Positions 17,719 to 26,455 of a stretch of 64,000 nucleotides of DNA are shown piece after piece. Both the position numbers and the translations under genes were made by a program. The stretch's first letter is position 1; the number at the start of each line of letters is the position of its first letter. This DNA comes from Streptomyces sp. NBC_01267 (lineage in GTDB: Bacteria > Actinomycetota > Actinomycetes > Streptomycetales > Streptomycetaceae): NCBI RefSeq assembly GCF_036241575.1, contig NZ_CP108455.1, positions 7,547,001 to 7,611,000 of the forward strand, read 5' to 3'. The notes beneath the pieces are model-generated. The model saw nothing but the letters and a program-made list of their open reading frames with translations. It searched no databases and was not told the DNA's origin.

Positions 17719-18099
17719 ATGACTCCCCACGGTGAAACCGCTTCTCCCGTCGTTCTGTACGTGTGCGCCGACCGCGCCCGGGGCGCGGTCGGGGGAGCCG
17801 CGCAGCGCGCGCAGGCGGAGGGTCACGCGTTCGCCCAGGAGCGCGGACTGACGATCGCCGAGGTCGTCACCGACACGTACGGTGAGCCCGATCCGGCCCG
17901 GCGCAGAGGATGGCGGCGGGTGAGACAGCTGGTACAGACGGGCCACGTCACCGCGGTACTCGTCCGCTGGCCCTGCGCCATCGCCCCGGAGTCCGCGCGC
18001 GAACTCCGGCACCGTGAGGCCGACTGGCTCCACGGCCAGGGCGTGCGCGTCCGGTACACCTGGGCGCCCTTGTCGTCACAGGGCTGCGACGTCCGGTGA
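17719..18099 (+). CDS. Degenerate serine-recombinase N-terminal-like protein
   Basis: This 126-residue protein has the resolvase-type fold pattern: VVLYVCADRARGAV, then AQRAQAEGHAFAQERGLTIA, VVTDTYGEPDPARRRGWRRV, and HVTAVLVRWPCAIA. In active recombinases the first strand ends in YxRxS; here the serine position is lost. No DNA-binding C-terminal domain is present. It is probably not a recombinase and may be a co-opted or decaying domain. GAGGG at 17710-17714 serves as SD. Confidence 0.6.
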   Translation: MTPHGETASPVVLYVCADRARGAVGGAAQRAQAEGHAFAQERGLTIAEVVTDTYGEPDPARRRGWRRVRQLVQTGHVTAVLVRWPCAIAPESARELRHREADWLHGQGVRVRYTWAPLSSQGCDVR

Positions 18100-18241
18100 T
18101 GCCAAGCCCTGGCTGATGCGCGGAACCACGCCGGCACCCTGATCGAAGGCTCCGTGCGGCGATAGGGGGAGGTCACGGACGATGACGACGTGGAGAGCGC
18201 CTGCCGGGCATCTGCCCTGGTCAGGCGCCCCTCTTCTGCGT

Positions 18242-19765
18242 CTAGAAGAAGCCCAGCTTCTTCGGCGAGTACGACACCAGAATGTTCTTCGTCTGCTGGT
18301 AGTGGTCGAGCATCATCCGGTGGTTCTCCCGGCCGATGCCCGACTGCTTGTAGCCGCCGAACGCCGCGTGCGCCGGATACGCGTGGTAGCAGTTCGTCCA
18401 GACCCGGCCCGCCTGGATGGCACGGCCCGCCCGGTAGGCGGTGTTCATGTCCCGGGTCCAGACGCCCGCGCCGAGGCCGTACAGCGTGTCGTTCGCCGTG
18501 CTGATCGCGTCGTCGAAGTCCGAGAAGGACGTCACCGCGACGACCGGGCCGAAGATCTCCTCCTGGAAGACCCGCATCCGGTTGTCGCCCTCGAAGATCG
18601 TCGGCTGGACGTAGTAACCGCCCGCCAGCTCACCGTCGTACTCGATGCGCTGCCCGCCGGTCAGGATCTTGGCGCCTTCCTGCTGGCCGATGTCGAGGTA
18701 CGAGAGGATCTTCTGCAACTGGTCGTTGGAGGCCTGCGCGCCGATCATCGTGTCCGTGTCCAGCGGGTGGCCGGGCACGATCTGCTGGGTGCGGGCGATG
18801 CCCGCCTCCAGGAACTCGCTGTAATGGCCACGCTGGATCAGCGCACGCGAAGGGCAGGTGCACACCTCGCCCTGGTTGAGCGCGAACATCGTGAAGCCTT
18901 CGAGCGCCTTGTCCCGGAAGTCGTCGTCCGCCGACCACACGTCGTCGAAGAAGATGTTCGGGGACTTGCCACCGAGTTCGAGGGTGACCGGCTTGATGTT
19001 CTCGGAGGCGTACTGCATGATCAGCCGCCCCGTGGTGGTCTCGCCGGTGAACGCGATCTTCGCGACGCGCGGGCTCGACGCCAGAGGCTTGCCCGCCTCC
19101 GAGCCGAAACCGTTGACGATGTTGACGACCCCGGCCGGCAGCAGATCGGAGACCAGGCTCATCCAGAAGTGGACGGAGGCCGGGGTCTGTTCGGCCGGCT
19201 TGAGCACCACCGCGTTGCCGGCGGCCAGCGCGGGCGCCAGCTTCCAGACGGCCATCAGGATCGGGAAGTTCCACGGGATGATCTGACCGACCACGCCCAG
19301 CGGCTCGTGGAAGTGGTATGCGACGGTGTCGTCGTCGACCTCGCTGAGCGTTCCCTCCTGGGCCCGCAGCGCCCCCGCGAAGTAACGGAAGTGGTCGACG
19401 GCGAGCGGGATGTCGGCCGCGAGGGTCTCGCGTACCGGCTTGCCGTTCTCCCAGCTCTCGGCGACCGCGAGTTCCTCCAGATGCGCCTCCATCCGGTCGG
19501 CGATCTTGTTGAGGATGTTCGCGCGGTCACCCGCCGACGTCCGGCCCCAGGCCGGGGCCGCGGCGTGGGCGGCGTCCAGGGCGCGTTCGACGTCCTCGGC
19601 GGTGCCTCGGGCGATCTCGGTGAAGGGCCGGCCGTTGACCGGGCTCGGGTTCTCGAAGTACTGGCCGCGGGCGGGCGGGACGAACTCCCCGCCGATCCAG
19701 TGGTCGTAGCGCGACTCGTACGTGACGATCGCGCCCTCGGTACCCGGCGCTGCGTAACGGGTCAT
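18242..19765 (-). CDS. NAD-dependent aldehyde dehydrogenase (acetaldehyde/ExaC type)
   Basis: This 507-residue enzyme oxidises an aldehyde to its acid with NAD. The oxyanion-site segment [20 protein letters not shown], general-base glutamate in [15 protein letters not shown] and catalytic cysteine in [11 protein letters not shown] are all intact. The CTC pattern and the C-terminus [12 protein letters not shown] with [14 protein letters not shown] match the ExaC/AldA acetaldehyde dehydrogenases. The next gene on the same strand is a GAF regulator of the type that normally controls such enzymes, so ethanol or acetaldehyde metabolism is likely. Confidence 0.94.
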   Translation of the reverse strand: MTRYAAPGTEGAIVTYESRYDHWIGGEFVPPARGQYFENPSPVNGRPFTEIARGTAEDVERALDAAHAAAPAWGRTSAGDRANILNKIADRMEAHLEELAVAESWENGKPVRETLAADIPLAVDHFRYFAGALRAQEGTLSEVDDDTVAYHFHEPLGVVGQIIPWNFPILMAVWKLAPALAAGNAVVLKPAEQTPASVHFWMSLVSDLLPAGVVNIVNGFGSEAGKPLASSPRVAKIAFTGETTTGRLIMQYASENIKPVTLELGGKSPNIFFDDVWSADDDFRDKALEGFTMFALNQGEVCTCPSRALIQRGHYSEFLEAGIARTQQIVPGHPLDTDTMIGAQASNDQLQKILSYLDIGQQEGAKILTGGQRIEYDGELAGGYYVQPTIFEGDNRMRVFQEEIFGPVVAVTSFSDFDDAISTANDTLYGLGAGVWTRDMNTAYRAGRAIQAGRVWTNCYHAYPAHAAFGGYKQSGIGRENHRMMLDHYQQTKNILVSYSPKKLGFF

Positions 19766-19834
19766 CTCAGTGGCCTCCCGGATTCCGCGCCGCCCGCCGT
19801 CGGACGGCGCCCGGGGCCGACGTTAGGGAGCGCG

Positions 19835-19852
19835 AGGTTGCAACCTGGTTGC
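19835..19852. promoter_or_regulatory. Overlapping palindromes upstream of aldehyde dehydrogenase
   Basis: GGTTGCAACC (19836-19845) overlaps GCAACC-T-GGTTGC (19840-19852), 70-87 bp before the dehydrogenase start. It lies in the 126-bp gap after the GAF regulator gene and is a candidate site for that regulator. Confidence 0.45.
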
Positions 19853-19891
19853 GGCGGCGCTCGGGAGAGCGGCCAGGCCGGGGGCACCCGG

Positions 19892-21145
19892 TCAGGAACG
19901 CTGCCAGGAGTCGAGCTCGTGCACCCGGGCGAGCGCGGACGAGCGCTGGGACACGGGCAGCGAGACGGCGAGGGCGCGCCAGACGGACAGGTCGTCCTCG
20001 CCCCACGGGCTGTACGCCCAGTCCGCCAGCAGCCCCGGATCGCCCCGCGCGATCAGTGCCGAACGCAGCTCGGCCGCCAGCCGCTCGCGCAGCCGGACCA
20101 CCCCGGGTGCCCGGGACCCGGGTAACAACGGACCGGTGTAGGCGCTCATCGCCGAGGTGACCGCGCCGGAGGCCAGTCGGCGTGCCACACCGTCGAAGTC
20201 GGTGTCGACGGGCGCGGTCAGCCGGTAGGGGCGCGAGCGCAGCAGCTCGGGGCCGAGCACCCCGCGCAGCCGGAAGAGCTCCGCGCGCAGGGTGACCGGG
20301 GTCACCGACTCGTCCTCGTACAGCTGCACCAGCAGCTCGTCACCGGTGACGCCCTCCGGACGCCGGGCGAGGAGGGTGAGGATCTCGCTGTGCCGGCGGC
20401 TGAGCGCGGTCTTGCGGCCGTCCGCCACGAGCAGCGCCTCGTCCCGTCCCAGTACGGACACCTGTACGGAGCCCGTGGCGGGCGGCGGCGCCAGCAGCGC
20501 GAGTTGCGACTCCGCGGCCCGCGCCACCGCTCCCACGAAGGCCAGGCTGTGCGGATGGGCGAGCCGGTCGCCGCCCGTGATGTCCACCGCCCCCAGCAGC
20601 CGGCCGGTGACCGGGTCGTGGACCGGTGCCGCCGCGCAGGTCCAGGGGTGGACGGGGCGCTGGAAGTGCTCGGCGGCGAAGACCTGCACGGGACGGTCCA
20701 CGGCGATCGCCGTACCGGGTGCGTTGGTCCCGGTCGCCGACTCCGCCCAGCGGGCCCCCGGGACGAAATTCATCCGGCCCGCCTGCCGCCGGGGCGTGGC
20801 GTGGCCCTCCACCCACAGCAGCCGGCCGTGGGCGTCGCACACCGCGAGCAGGTGTTCTCCGTCCATGGCGTAGGCGCCCATCAGCTCCCGGAACAGCGGC
20901 ATCACGCGGGCCAGCGGATGCCCGTCCCGGTAGGCCGCGAGCCCGTCACCGGACAGCTCGACGCTCGCGGTGCCCTCCCGGCTGACGTGCGCGCGGGCGG
21001 AGCGCTGCCAGGAGTCGGCCACCACCTTCCGTACCGGGTGCTCGACCCGTCCCGCCGCCGCGAACGATTCGTACGCCCCGCGCAGCGCTCTGCGGCGGCG
21101 TGCGGGGTCGGCACCCGCTTCGAGAGCCACCCATGTGTCGGTCAA
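19892..21145 (-). CDS. GAF-domain transcriptional regulator (AcoR-like, no AAA+ domain)
   Basis: This 417-residue protein has the sensory N-terminus of AcoR/AcxR-type activators (VADSWQRSARAHV, then FVPGARWAESATGTNAPGTA and HPWTCAAAPVHDPVTGRLLG). It lacks the sigma-54 AAA+ domain, as expected in this phylum. A C-terminal winged-helix-like region (LSRRHSEILTLLARRPEGVT, LRAELFRLRGVLG) probably binds DNA. It lies directly upstream of the aldehyde dehydrogenase in the same orientation, a recurrent pairing, and should activate it in response to its aldehyde or alcohol. Confidence 0.85.
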   Translation of the reverse strand: MTDTWVALEAGADPARRRRALRGAYESFAAAGRVEHPVRKVVADSWQRSARAHVSREGTASVELSGDGLAAYRDGHPLARVMPLFRELMGAYAMDGEHLLAVCDAHGRLLWVEGHATPRRQAGRMNFVPGARWAESATGTNAPGTAIAVDRPVQVFAAEHFQRPVHPWTCAAAPVHDPVTGRLLGAVDITGGDRLAHPHSLAFVGAVARAAESQLALLAPPPATGSVQVSVLGRDEALLVADGRKTALSRRHSEILTLLARRPEGVTGDELLVQLYEDESVTPVTLRAELFRLRGVLGPELLRSRPYRLTAPVDTDFDGVARRLASGAVTSAMSAYTGPLLPGSRAPGVVRLRERLAAELRSALIARGDPGLLADWAYSPWGEDDLSVWRALAVSLPVSQRSSALARVHELDSWQRS

Positions 21146-21221
21146 CTCGGCCTCCCCGGCCCCCGGGTGCTCCGGACACGGCCCATCGTCACCCCGGCGG
21201 CGGGGCCGGGCAAGCTTCCTG

Positions 21222-21824
21222 TCAGGCGAGGTTGACCAGTCGGATGTAACGGACCCAGTCCCAGTGGGGTCCGGGGTCGGTGTGATCGGTCCCGGGGACC
21301 TCGACGTGCCCGATGATGTGGGTACGGTCCTTCGGAATGCCGTACCGGTCGCAGACGGAGGCGGTCAGGGCCGCCGACTTCGCGTACAGGGCGTCGGTGA
21401 AGTACGCGGGCTGGTCGACCCAGCCCTCGTGCTCGATCCCGACGCTGCGGGTGTTGTAGTCCCAGTTCCCGGCGTGCCAGGCGATGTCGTGCTCACGGAC
21501 GCACTGCGCGACGTATCCGTCGGCGGAGCGCACCACGTAGTGGGCGGTGACCGCTTTCGCCGGGTCCTGGAAGATCGTCAGTGTATTGGCGAAGGTCTCC
21601 TGCGTGACATGGATGACCACCCGGTCGATGGCATAGGCCGAAGGGCGGTTGGAGGCCGTGTAGTTGGCGGTCGACGCGGGTGTCCAGTGGGCGAGGGGGT
21701 AGTCGGTGCCGTCCGTGGAACCCGCTTCGGCGTGGGTGGCGGGCAGCACCACGCCGGCCGTCACCGCGAGCGCCGCGCTCTGGAGGAGTCGTCTGCGGCT
21801 GGGACCTGATCCGTTGCGTGCCAT
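21222..21824 (-). CDS. Secreted N-acetylmuramoyl-L-alanine amidase (amidase_2)
   Basis: The ATG at 21824 has AGGAGA seven bases upstream and begins a 200-residue precursor with a Tat-type signal (SRRRLLQSAALAVTAG) ending near THAEA. The mature domain is a zinc amidase: VVIHVTQ provides the first histidine, SVGIEHEGW the family core and IIGHVEVPGTDHTDPGPHWD the second histidine and later ligand. It should cleave the amide linking peptide to muramic acid in the cell wall. An earlier in-frame start has no SD. Confidence 0.9.
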   Translation of the reverse strand: MARNGSGPSRRRLLQSAALAVTAGVVLPATHAEAGSTDGTDYPLAHWTPASTANYTASNRPSAYAIDRVVIHVTQETFANTLTIFQDPAKAVTAHYVVRSADGYVAQCVREHDIAWHAGNWDYNTRSVGIEHEGWVDQPAYFTDALYAKSAALTASVCDRYGIPKDRTHIIGHVEVPGTDHTDPGPHWDWVRYIRLVNLA

Positions 21825-21920
21825 GTGTCTCTCTCCTTGTGTGGGGGGAACGCGTTGTGTCGGGGAACGCAGAGGCCGGAGGACCGGTGCGCGCACCTGG
21901 GTTTGCGACGTCCGCGCAGG

Positions 21921-22937
21921 TCACGGACGGGGCAGTACGGCGGCGACCTCCCTCAGGTGCCGGTGCAGGCCGCGGTGGGGTTCGCCCGCGGGCAGCCACT
22001 CCTTGCGGATCTTGGCCACGCAGGTGTAGTTGGTGTCGCAGACATTGGCGAGCGGGGCCTCGCCCGCCTGCGAGATCAGTTGGTACGCGTCCAGTTCGGA
22101 CAGTCCGTAATCACGGGACAGCCACTGCACCAGGTCCAACTGCGAGATGCGGAAGGCGTCTTCGAGGGGCCGCGCGGAGCCGGTCGAGAGGAGATGGGTG
22201 TCGGACTCCAGCCGGGGCCAGGGGGTTGCCACACCCTTGAGCAGTTCCACCACCACGACCGTGTTCATGGCGCACTCCACAGCTACCCCGCAGGTCTCGC
22301 CCTCCCCCTGACGGGCATGACCGTCGCCGAGACTGAGCAGCGCTCCCTCGACATTCACCCCGAGGTAACACGTGACGCCCGCGCGCATCTCCGGGGTGTC
22401 CATGTTCCCTCCGTGCGCGTCGGGCACCAGCGCGGACCGTACCTCCAGATTCGCGGGCGCCACGCCGACCGTGCCGTGCATCGGGTCCATCGGCAGGGCG
22501 ATCTCGATGTCGCTGTCCCGCGCCCGGAAGAGGCAGGTACGCCGCTCCCTGTCGAGCTCCCACATCCATACGACCTCGGGCAGCGGCGGCTGCAAGGTGG
22601 CCGTCGTATGCGTGGAGGTCAGCGCCCCGAAGAGCGGGACGGTCGTCGACGCCGCCCAGTCACGGGCCGGTTCGACGGACACGAAGTGCACGGCCACGGT
22701 GTCACCGGGCTCCGCCCCCTCGACGTGGAAGGGGCCGGTCTGCGGATTGAGGAAGGGGAACTCGCAGACCTCGGACACCAGGTCCTTCGTGGAGCGGACC
22801 CGTCCCGCGAAGCAGTCCTCGGTGAACAGGTCGAGGACGGTGCCGGGCGCGATGCGCGCCACCGGGGCCGCCCCGCCGAACGTCCAGGCGTAGTCGCCCT
22901 CCTGGGGCCGTACCTTCAGGATGCGCGGATCGGTCAT
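21921..22937 (-). CDS. Acetamidase/formamidase (FmdA/AmdA family)
   Basis: This 338-residue cytosolic hydrolase releases ammonia from short amides. Family signatures include PFLNPQTGPFHVEGAEPGDT, the histidine/aspartate region IALPMDPMHGTVGVAP, and GGNMDTPEMRAGVTCYLGVN followed by LSLGDGHARQGEGE. Its ATG overlaps the stop of the upstream APC permease in ATGA. Permease and hydrolase together form an amide or amine scavenging operon for nitrogen. Confidence 0.92.
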   Translation of the reverse strand: MTDPRILKVRPQEGDYAWTFGGAAPVARIAPGTVLDLFTEDCFAGRVRSTKDLVSEVCEFPFLNPQTGPFHVEGAEPGDTVAVHFVSVEPARDWAASTTVPLFGALTSTHTTATLQPPLPEVVWMWELDRERRTCLFRARDSDIEIALPMDPMHGTVGVAPANLEVRSALVPDAHGGNMDTPEMRAGVTCYLGVNVEGALLSLGDGHARQGEGETCGVAVECAMNTVVVVELLKGVATPWPRLESDTHLLSTGSARPLEDAFRISQLDLVQWLSRDYGLSELDAYQLISQAGEAPLANVCDTNYTCVAKIRKEWLPAGEPHRGLHRHLREVAAVLPRP

Positions 22938-24415
22938 CGGTTTGCCTCTCCTGTGATCTCCTCGGGGTCCTGCGGTTCGTCCAGGTGGACCCGTCCGGTC
23001 TCCGCCAGCCGTTCCGGATGCCTGCGTGCCAGTACGGCGAGGACCACGACGCCGATCAGCATCCAGCCACCGACGACCGGACCCGCGTACGAGACGGGCG
23101 GTTTCAGCTCCGAGACGAAGTCGAAGGCGGGTATCCCGGCGGCCGTCAGCAGTGCCGGGACGAAAGCGGCGATGCCCAGCAGCGGGAAGAGCAGATGCAG
23201 CACCGGACGGAACGCCTCGCGTCTGCGCCGCAGGAAGTACCCGGCGCAGGCCAGGTTCACCACGATGTACACCCCGATGACCACCGTCACGATGACCGTG
23301 GCGAGCAGGGCGAACGCCGTCACCGGGTCGTAGGCGAGGCCGAGCCCCAGCACCGCGGCCACCGCGACGACGAACTGCACGGCGACACCGACCACCGGGG
23401 ACCGGTGTCGCGGATGGACGCGGGCGAAGGGGCGCGGGAACACCCCGATGCGGCCGAGCGCGAAGGCGGTCCGGGTCGAGACGTTGGAGCACGCGTTGGC
23501 GTTGGCGATGGTCGAGTTGACCACGGCGAGGAAGAGCACCACCCAGAACAGTCCGAACGACGCGCGGGCCACCCCCTCCCAGGAGGCCGCCCCGGACACG
23601 CCGAACCCGGCGAAACGGTCCGGGCCGAAGTACACCGACATGGCGTACGTCGTCAGGACGTAGACCAGACCGATCGCCAGCGCCGCTCCGAGCACCGCCC
23701 GCCGCATGGTCCGTCGCGGGTCCCTGGCCTCCTCGGCGAGGGGCGCCGCCGCCTCGAATCCGGAGAAGGCCAGCACCGTGTAGACCGAACCGGCGAAGAC
23801 GCCGCTGATCCCGGTGTATCCGCTCGCCGTGTGCGAACTGCCGAAGACCGAGAGGGTGTTGGCGTCACCGGCCTTCGCGATCAACAGCACGGCGAAGACG
23901 AGGAAGACGAGCACCTCGAAAATGCCGAGGACCGTGCCGAGGCGGGCGGACGCCCGTACGCCGAAGAAGCCCGCCAGCGCGATGATCGCGGCCCCTGCCA
24001 GTGACCACGGCCACCACAGGTCCGTCGGGAAGGACGCCCACTCCTGGTGCAGGGTGCCGGCCGTGGTGAAGCCGAGCTGGAGCAGCAGGAGGGCTGGTAC
24101 CAGCGCCTCGACGGAGACGTATCCCCATCCGACCAGGAACCCGACCGCCGGGTGCAGTCCCCGCGCGGAGTAGGTCGCCACCGAGCCCGCCGCGGGTAAC
24201 TCCCGTGCCAGCTCGGCGACGCAGGAGGCCGTGAACAGACAGGCGACCAGCGCGACCAGTACGGACAGCGGCAGACTCCCGCCCGCGAAAGCGGCACCCG
24301 ACGGGATGGAGGCGGCGATGGCCGCGGCGGGGGCCATCGCCGTGATGCTCTGGAAGAGGACCTCACGCAGCCCGACGGCATCGCGCCGTAGCCCTGGGTT
24401 CGGTTCCCCCGGCAT
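22934..24415 (-). CDS. APC-family amino acid/amine permease
   Basis: This 493-residue protein has about 12 hydrophobic helices. The first carries the APC substrate-site pattern (FQSITAMAPAAAIAASIPSG). Others include FGVRASARLGTVLGIFEVLV and a VYTVLAFSGFEAAAPLAEEA helix typical of the family. GGAG lies about eight bases before the ATG. It is translationally coupled to the formamidase, so it probably imports the amide, amine or amino acid processed by that enzyme. Confidence 0.92.
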   Translation of the reverse strand: MPGEPNPGLRRDAVGLREVLFQSITAMAPAAAIAASIPSGAAFAGGSLPLSVLVALVACLFTASCVAELARELPAAGSVATYSARGLHPAVGFLVGWGYVSVEALVPALLLLQLGFTTAGTLHQEWASFPTDLWWPWSLAGAAIIALAGFFGVRASARLGTVLGIFEVLVFLVFAVLLIAKAGDANTLSVFGSSHTASGYTGISGVFAGSVYTVLAFSGFEAAAPLAEEARDPRRTMRRAVLGAALAIGLVYVLTTYAMSVYFGPDRFAGFGVSGAASWEGVARASFGLFWVVLFLAVVNSTIANANACSNVSTRTAFALGRIGVFPRPFARVHPRHRSPVVGVAVQFVVAVAAVLGLGLAYDPVTAFALLATVIVTVVIGVYIVVNLACAGYFLRRRREAFRPVLHLLFPLLGIAAFVPALLTAAGIPAFDFVSELKPPVSYAGPVVGGWMLIGVVVLAVLARRHPERLAETGRVHLDEPQDPEEITGEANR

Positions 24416-24523
24416 TCTTCGACTCCCTGTGTCCGTCGGCCGGCACGAGTCCCGCGGGCCATACCGTACGGGCAGAACCAGGCGGGGTGGAAGAGGCCAG
24501 GGCGTGTGACGAGGCGGATCCCC

Positions 24524-24532
24524 AGGTTGCAA
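24524..24532. promoter_or_regulatory. AGGTTGCAA motif upstream of the APC permease operon
   Basis: This nonamer equals the one in the palindromes before the aldehyde dehydrogenase (19835-19843) and sits 109 bp before the permease start in the 137-bp gap behind xylulokinase. It could be a shared half-site, or chance. Confidence 0.25.
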
Positions 24533-24552
24533 TGAATCCTCCATCTCCCTTG

Positions 24553-26007
24553 TCAGGAGGGTGAGTTGAGTGATTCCTGGCGTAGCAGTGGGCCGGCCTC
24601 CGAGAGGGTGGACCCGATCCGGTGCAGAGCTGCCTCGTCCACCGCGAGCGGGGCGAACACGGGCCCGCGCGCGGTGTCCCACCGGCGTGCGACCTCGGCC
24701 GGATCCTCGCCGAGCAGCAGACCGGCGGCCTGCGCCGCCGCGCCCAGCGCGACCAGCTCCTTCGCGTCGGGCACCCGGACGGACCGGCCCGACAGCCGCC
24801 GTACGGTCTCCCGCCACGCCGTGCCCTGCGCGCCGCCGCCTATCAGCAGCAGCGCTGCGGCAGGGTCGGCGTCCGCGTCGAGTACCTGGTCCAGCGCGGC
24901 CAGTAGGGCGAAGACCGCGCCGTCGTAGGCCGCCTGGAGCAGCTGACCGCCCGTGGTGTCGTGGCGCAGCCCGTACAACAGGCCTGCCGCACGCGGCAGA
25001 TGAGGCGTGCGCTCGCCGTCCAGGAAGGGCAGCACCACCGGGCTGCCGCCCGCCTCGACCGCTTCCCGGTCCAGCTGGAGCAGTGCGGCGATCCGGTCGA
25101 CGGCCAGGGTGCAGTTGAGTGTGCAGGCGAGCGGCAGCCAGTCGCCGCGCGCGTCGGCGAAGCCGGACACCGTGCCCGAGGGGTCGACGGGCCGTCGCCG
25201 GGAGACCGCGTACACCGTGCCCGAGGTGCCGAGGCTGAGTACCGGCTGTCCGGGGCGCAGCCCCAGCCCGAGCGCCGCGGCTGCGTTGTCACCGGTCCCG
25301 GGGGCCACCAGGGTGCCCGGAGCGAGCGGGAGGCCGGTCAGCCGGCGTACGCTGCCCGCGGGTTCCGTGGGGCGTACGACGGTCGGCAGCAGGGCGGGGG
25401 AGAGGCGGGCCAGCGAGAGGATCTCCTCGTCGTACGCCTCCGTCGCCGTGGCCCACCAGCCGGTGCCCGACGCGTCGCCGCGATCGGTCGTCCCGTGCCC
25501 GGTGAGCCGTTCGGTGAGGTAGTCGTGCGGCAGGCGGACCGCTGCGGCGGCGCGGGCCGCCTCCGGCTCGTTCTCCAGCAGCCAGGCCCACTTGGTGACG
25601 GTCGTGGCCGGTCCCGGCAGCCCCCCGGTCCGCTCGGCCCAGGTGTCCGGGCCGCCGAGCTCTTCGATGAGGCGCTCGCTCTGCGGCGCGGAGCGGACGT
25701 CGTTCCACAGCAGCGCGGGGCGGACCGGACGGCCTTGTCCGTCGAGTGTGACGAGTCCGTGCTGCTGCCCGCCGATCGCGACGGCGGCGGCCCGGCCGAC
25801 AGCGGGTCCGCACTGCTGGAGCGCGGACATGAGCGCCTGCCACCACTGCTCGGGATCACTCTCCCGCGCGCCGCCGGACCCCGAGACGGAGTGCGGCGCC
25901 TGCCCGCTCGCGACGACCTGCCCGGTCCCGGAGTCGACGACCAGCACCTTGGTGGACTGGGTGGAGGAGTCCACGCCGACGACAAGGGGGCCTTCGGGTG
26001 CTGCCAT
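24553..26007 (-). CDS. xylB: Xylulokinase (FGGY carbohydrate kinase)
   Basis: This 484-residue kinase phosphorylates D-xylulose to feed the pentose phosphate pathway. It begins PLVVGVDSSTQSTKVLVVD, the phosphate-1 motif of the FGGY family. IGGQQHGLVTLD with LLWNDVRSAPQ matches xylulokinase. The second domain has GTGDNAAAALGLGL and LSLGTSGTVYAV, and LLLIGGGAQGTAWRE near the end binds ATP. GGAGA lies eight bases before the ATG; the longer upstream frame crosses a terminator hairpin and is not coding. No xylose isomerase is adjacent. Confidence 0.92.
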   Translation of the reverse strand: MAAPEGPLVVGVDSSTQSTKVLVVDSGTGQVVASGQAPHSVSGSGGARESDPEQWWQALMSALQQCGPAVGRAAAVAIGGQQHGLVTLDGQGRPVRPALLWNDVRSAPQSERLIEELGGPDTWAERTGGLPGPATTVTKWAWLLENEPEAARAAAAVRLPHDYLTERLTGHGTTDRGDASGTGWWATATEAYDEEILSLARLSPALLPTVVRPTEPAGSVRRLTGLPLAPGTLVAPGTGDNAAAALGLGLRPGQPVLSLGTSGTVYAVSRRRPVDPSGTVSGFADARGDWLPLACTLNCTLAVDRIAALLQLDREAVEAGGSPVVLPFLDGERTPHLPRAAGLLYGLRHDTTGGQLLQAAYDGAVFALLAALDQVLDADADPAAALLLIGGGAQGTAWRETVRRLSGRSVRVPDAKELVALGAAAQAAGLLLGEDPAEVARRWDTARGPVFAPLAVDEAALHRIGSTLSEAGPLLRQESLNSPS

Positions 26008-26455
26008 CGGTCGTTCTCCGCTCTGAGGGCCGTTCGCGCGGGCGCTGCTACGGGGGGCATCGTGATGCCTCTGGATACTAATTTGTTCACAGCCGTGACG
26101 AAACAGTCGTGGGAGCCCGTCGACGCCGACGCCCCCGAGCCGTCGAACAGAACGGCGGCGCCTCCCGGGAGGAACGGGAGACGCCGCCGTCATCTCCTGT
26201 ACGGAGATCGAGGATGGTCAGCAGTGGTGGGGCACGTTGCTCTTTGTCGTTGTCCTCGAGTCGATCCCCCCGAACCGGCTTGGATAACGTTGCCGCAGGT
26301 CAGATGTGTGATCAATCGCCCGCGCGGGTGGGTGCGCGGAACTGTGTTCGAGGCGCGTGCGGACCAGCCCCCCGCGCCCCGGCGTCCGCCGCTCTGCCCC
26401 CGGCGTGTTCACCGGGGACCGGAGCCGCACCTGTCCGGCCTTCGCGGTCCCACCC
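26008..26455. other. Intergenic region between xylB and the SWIM gene
   Basis: About 450 bp without a convincing gene. It contains the xylB promoter side (AT-rich around 26075-26100), a strong terminator hairpin at 26152-26190, and a patch of lower GC at 26225-26330. In that patch GGATAACGTTGCC (26282-26294) resembles a LacI-family sugar operator. Short frames here have no usable start and SD together. Confidence 0.4.
26152..26190 (-). terminator. Strong terminator hairpin upstream of xylB
   Basis: ACGGCGGCGCCTCCC pairs with GGGAGACGCCGCCGT with a single mismatch across a nine-base loop. On the minus strand it is followed by TTCTGTTCG, as expected for the end of the SNF2/SWIM transcript coming from the right. 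Confidence 0.7.

Noticed and set aside
17719..18099. Serine recombinase as evidence of a mobile element
   Set aside because: No catalytic serine, no DNA-binding domain, no terminal repeats or attachment sites nearby.
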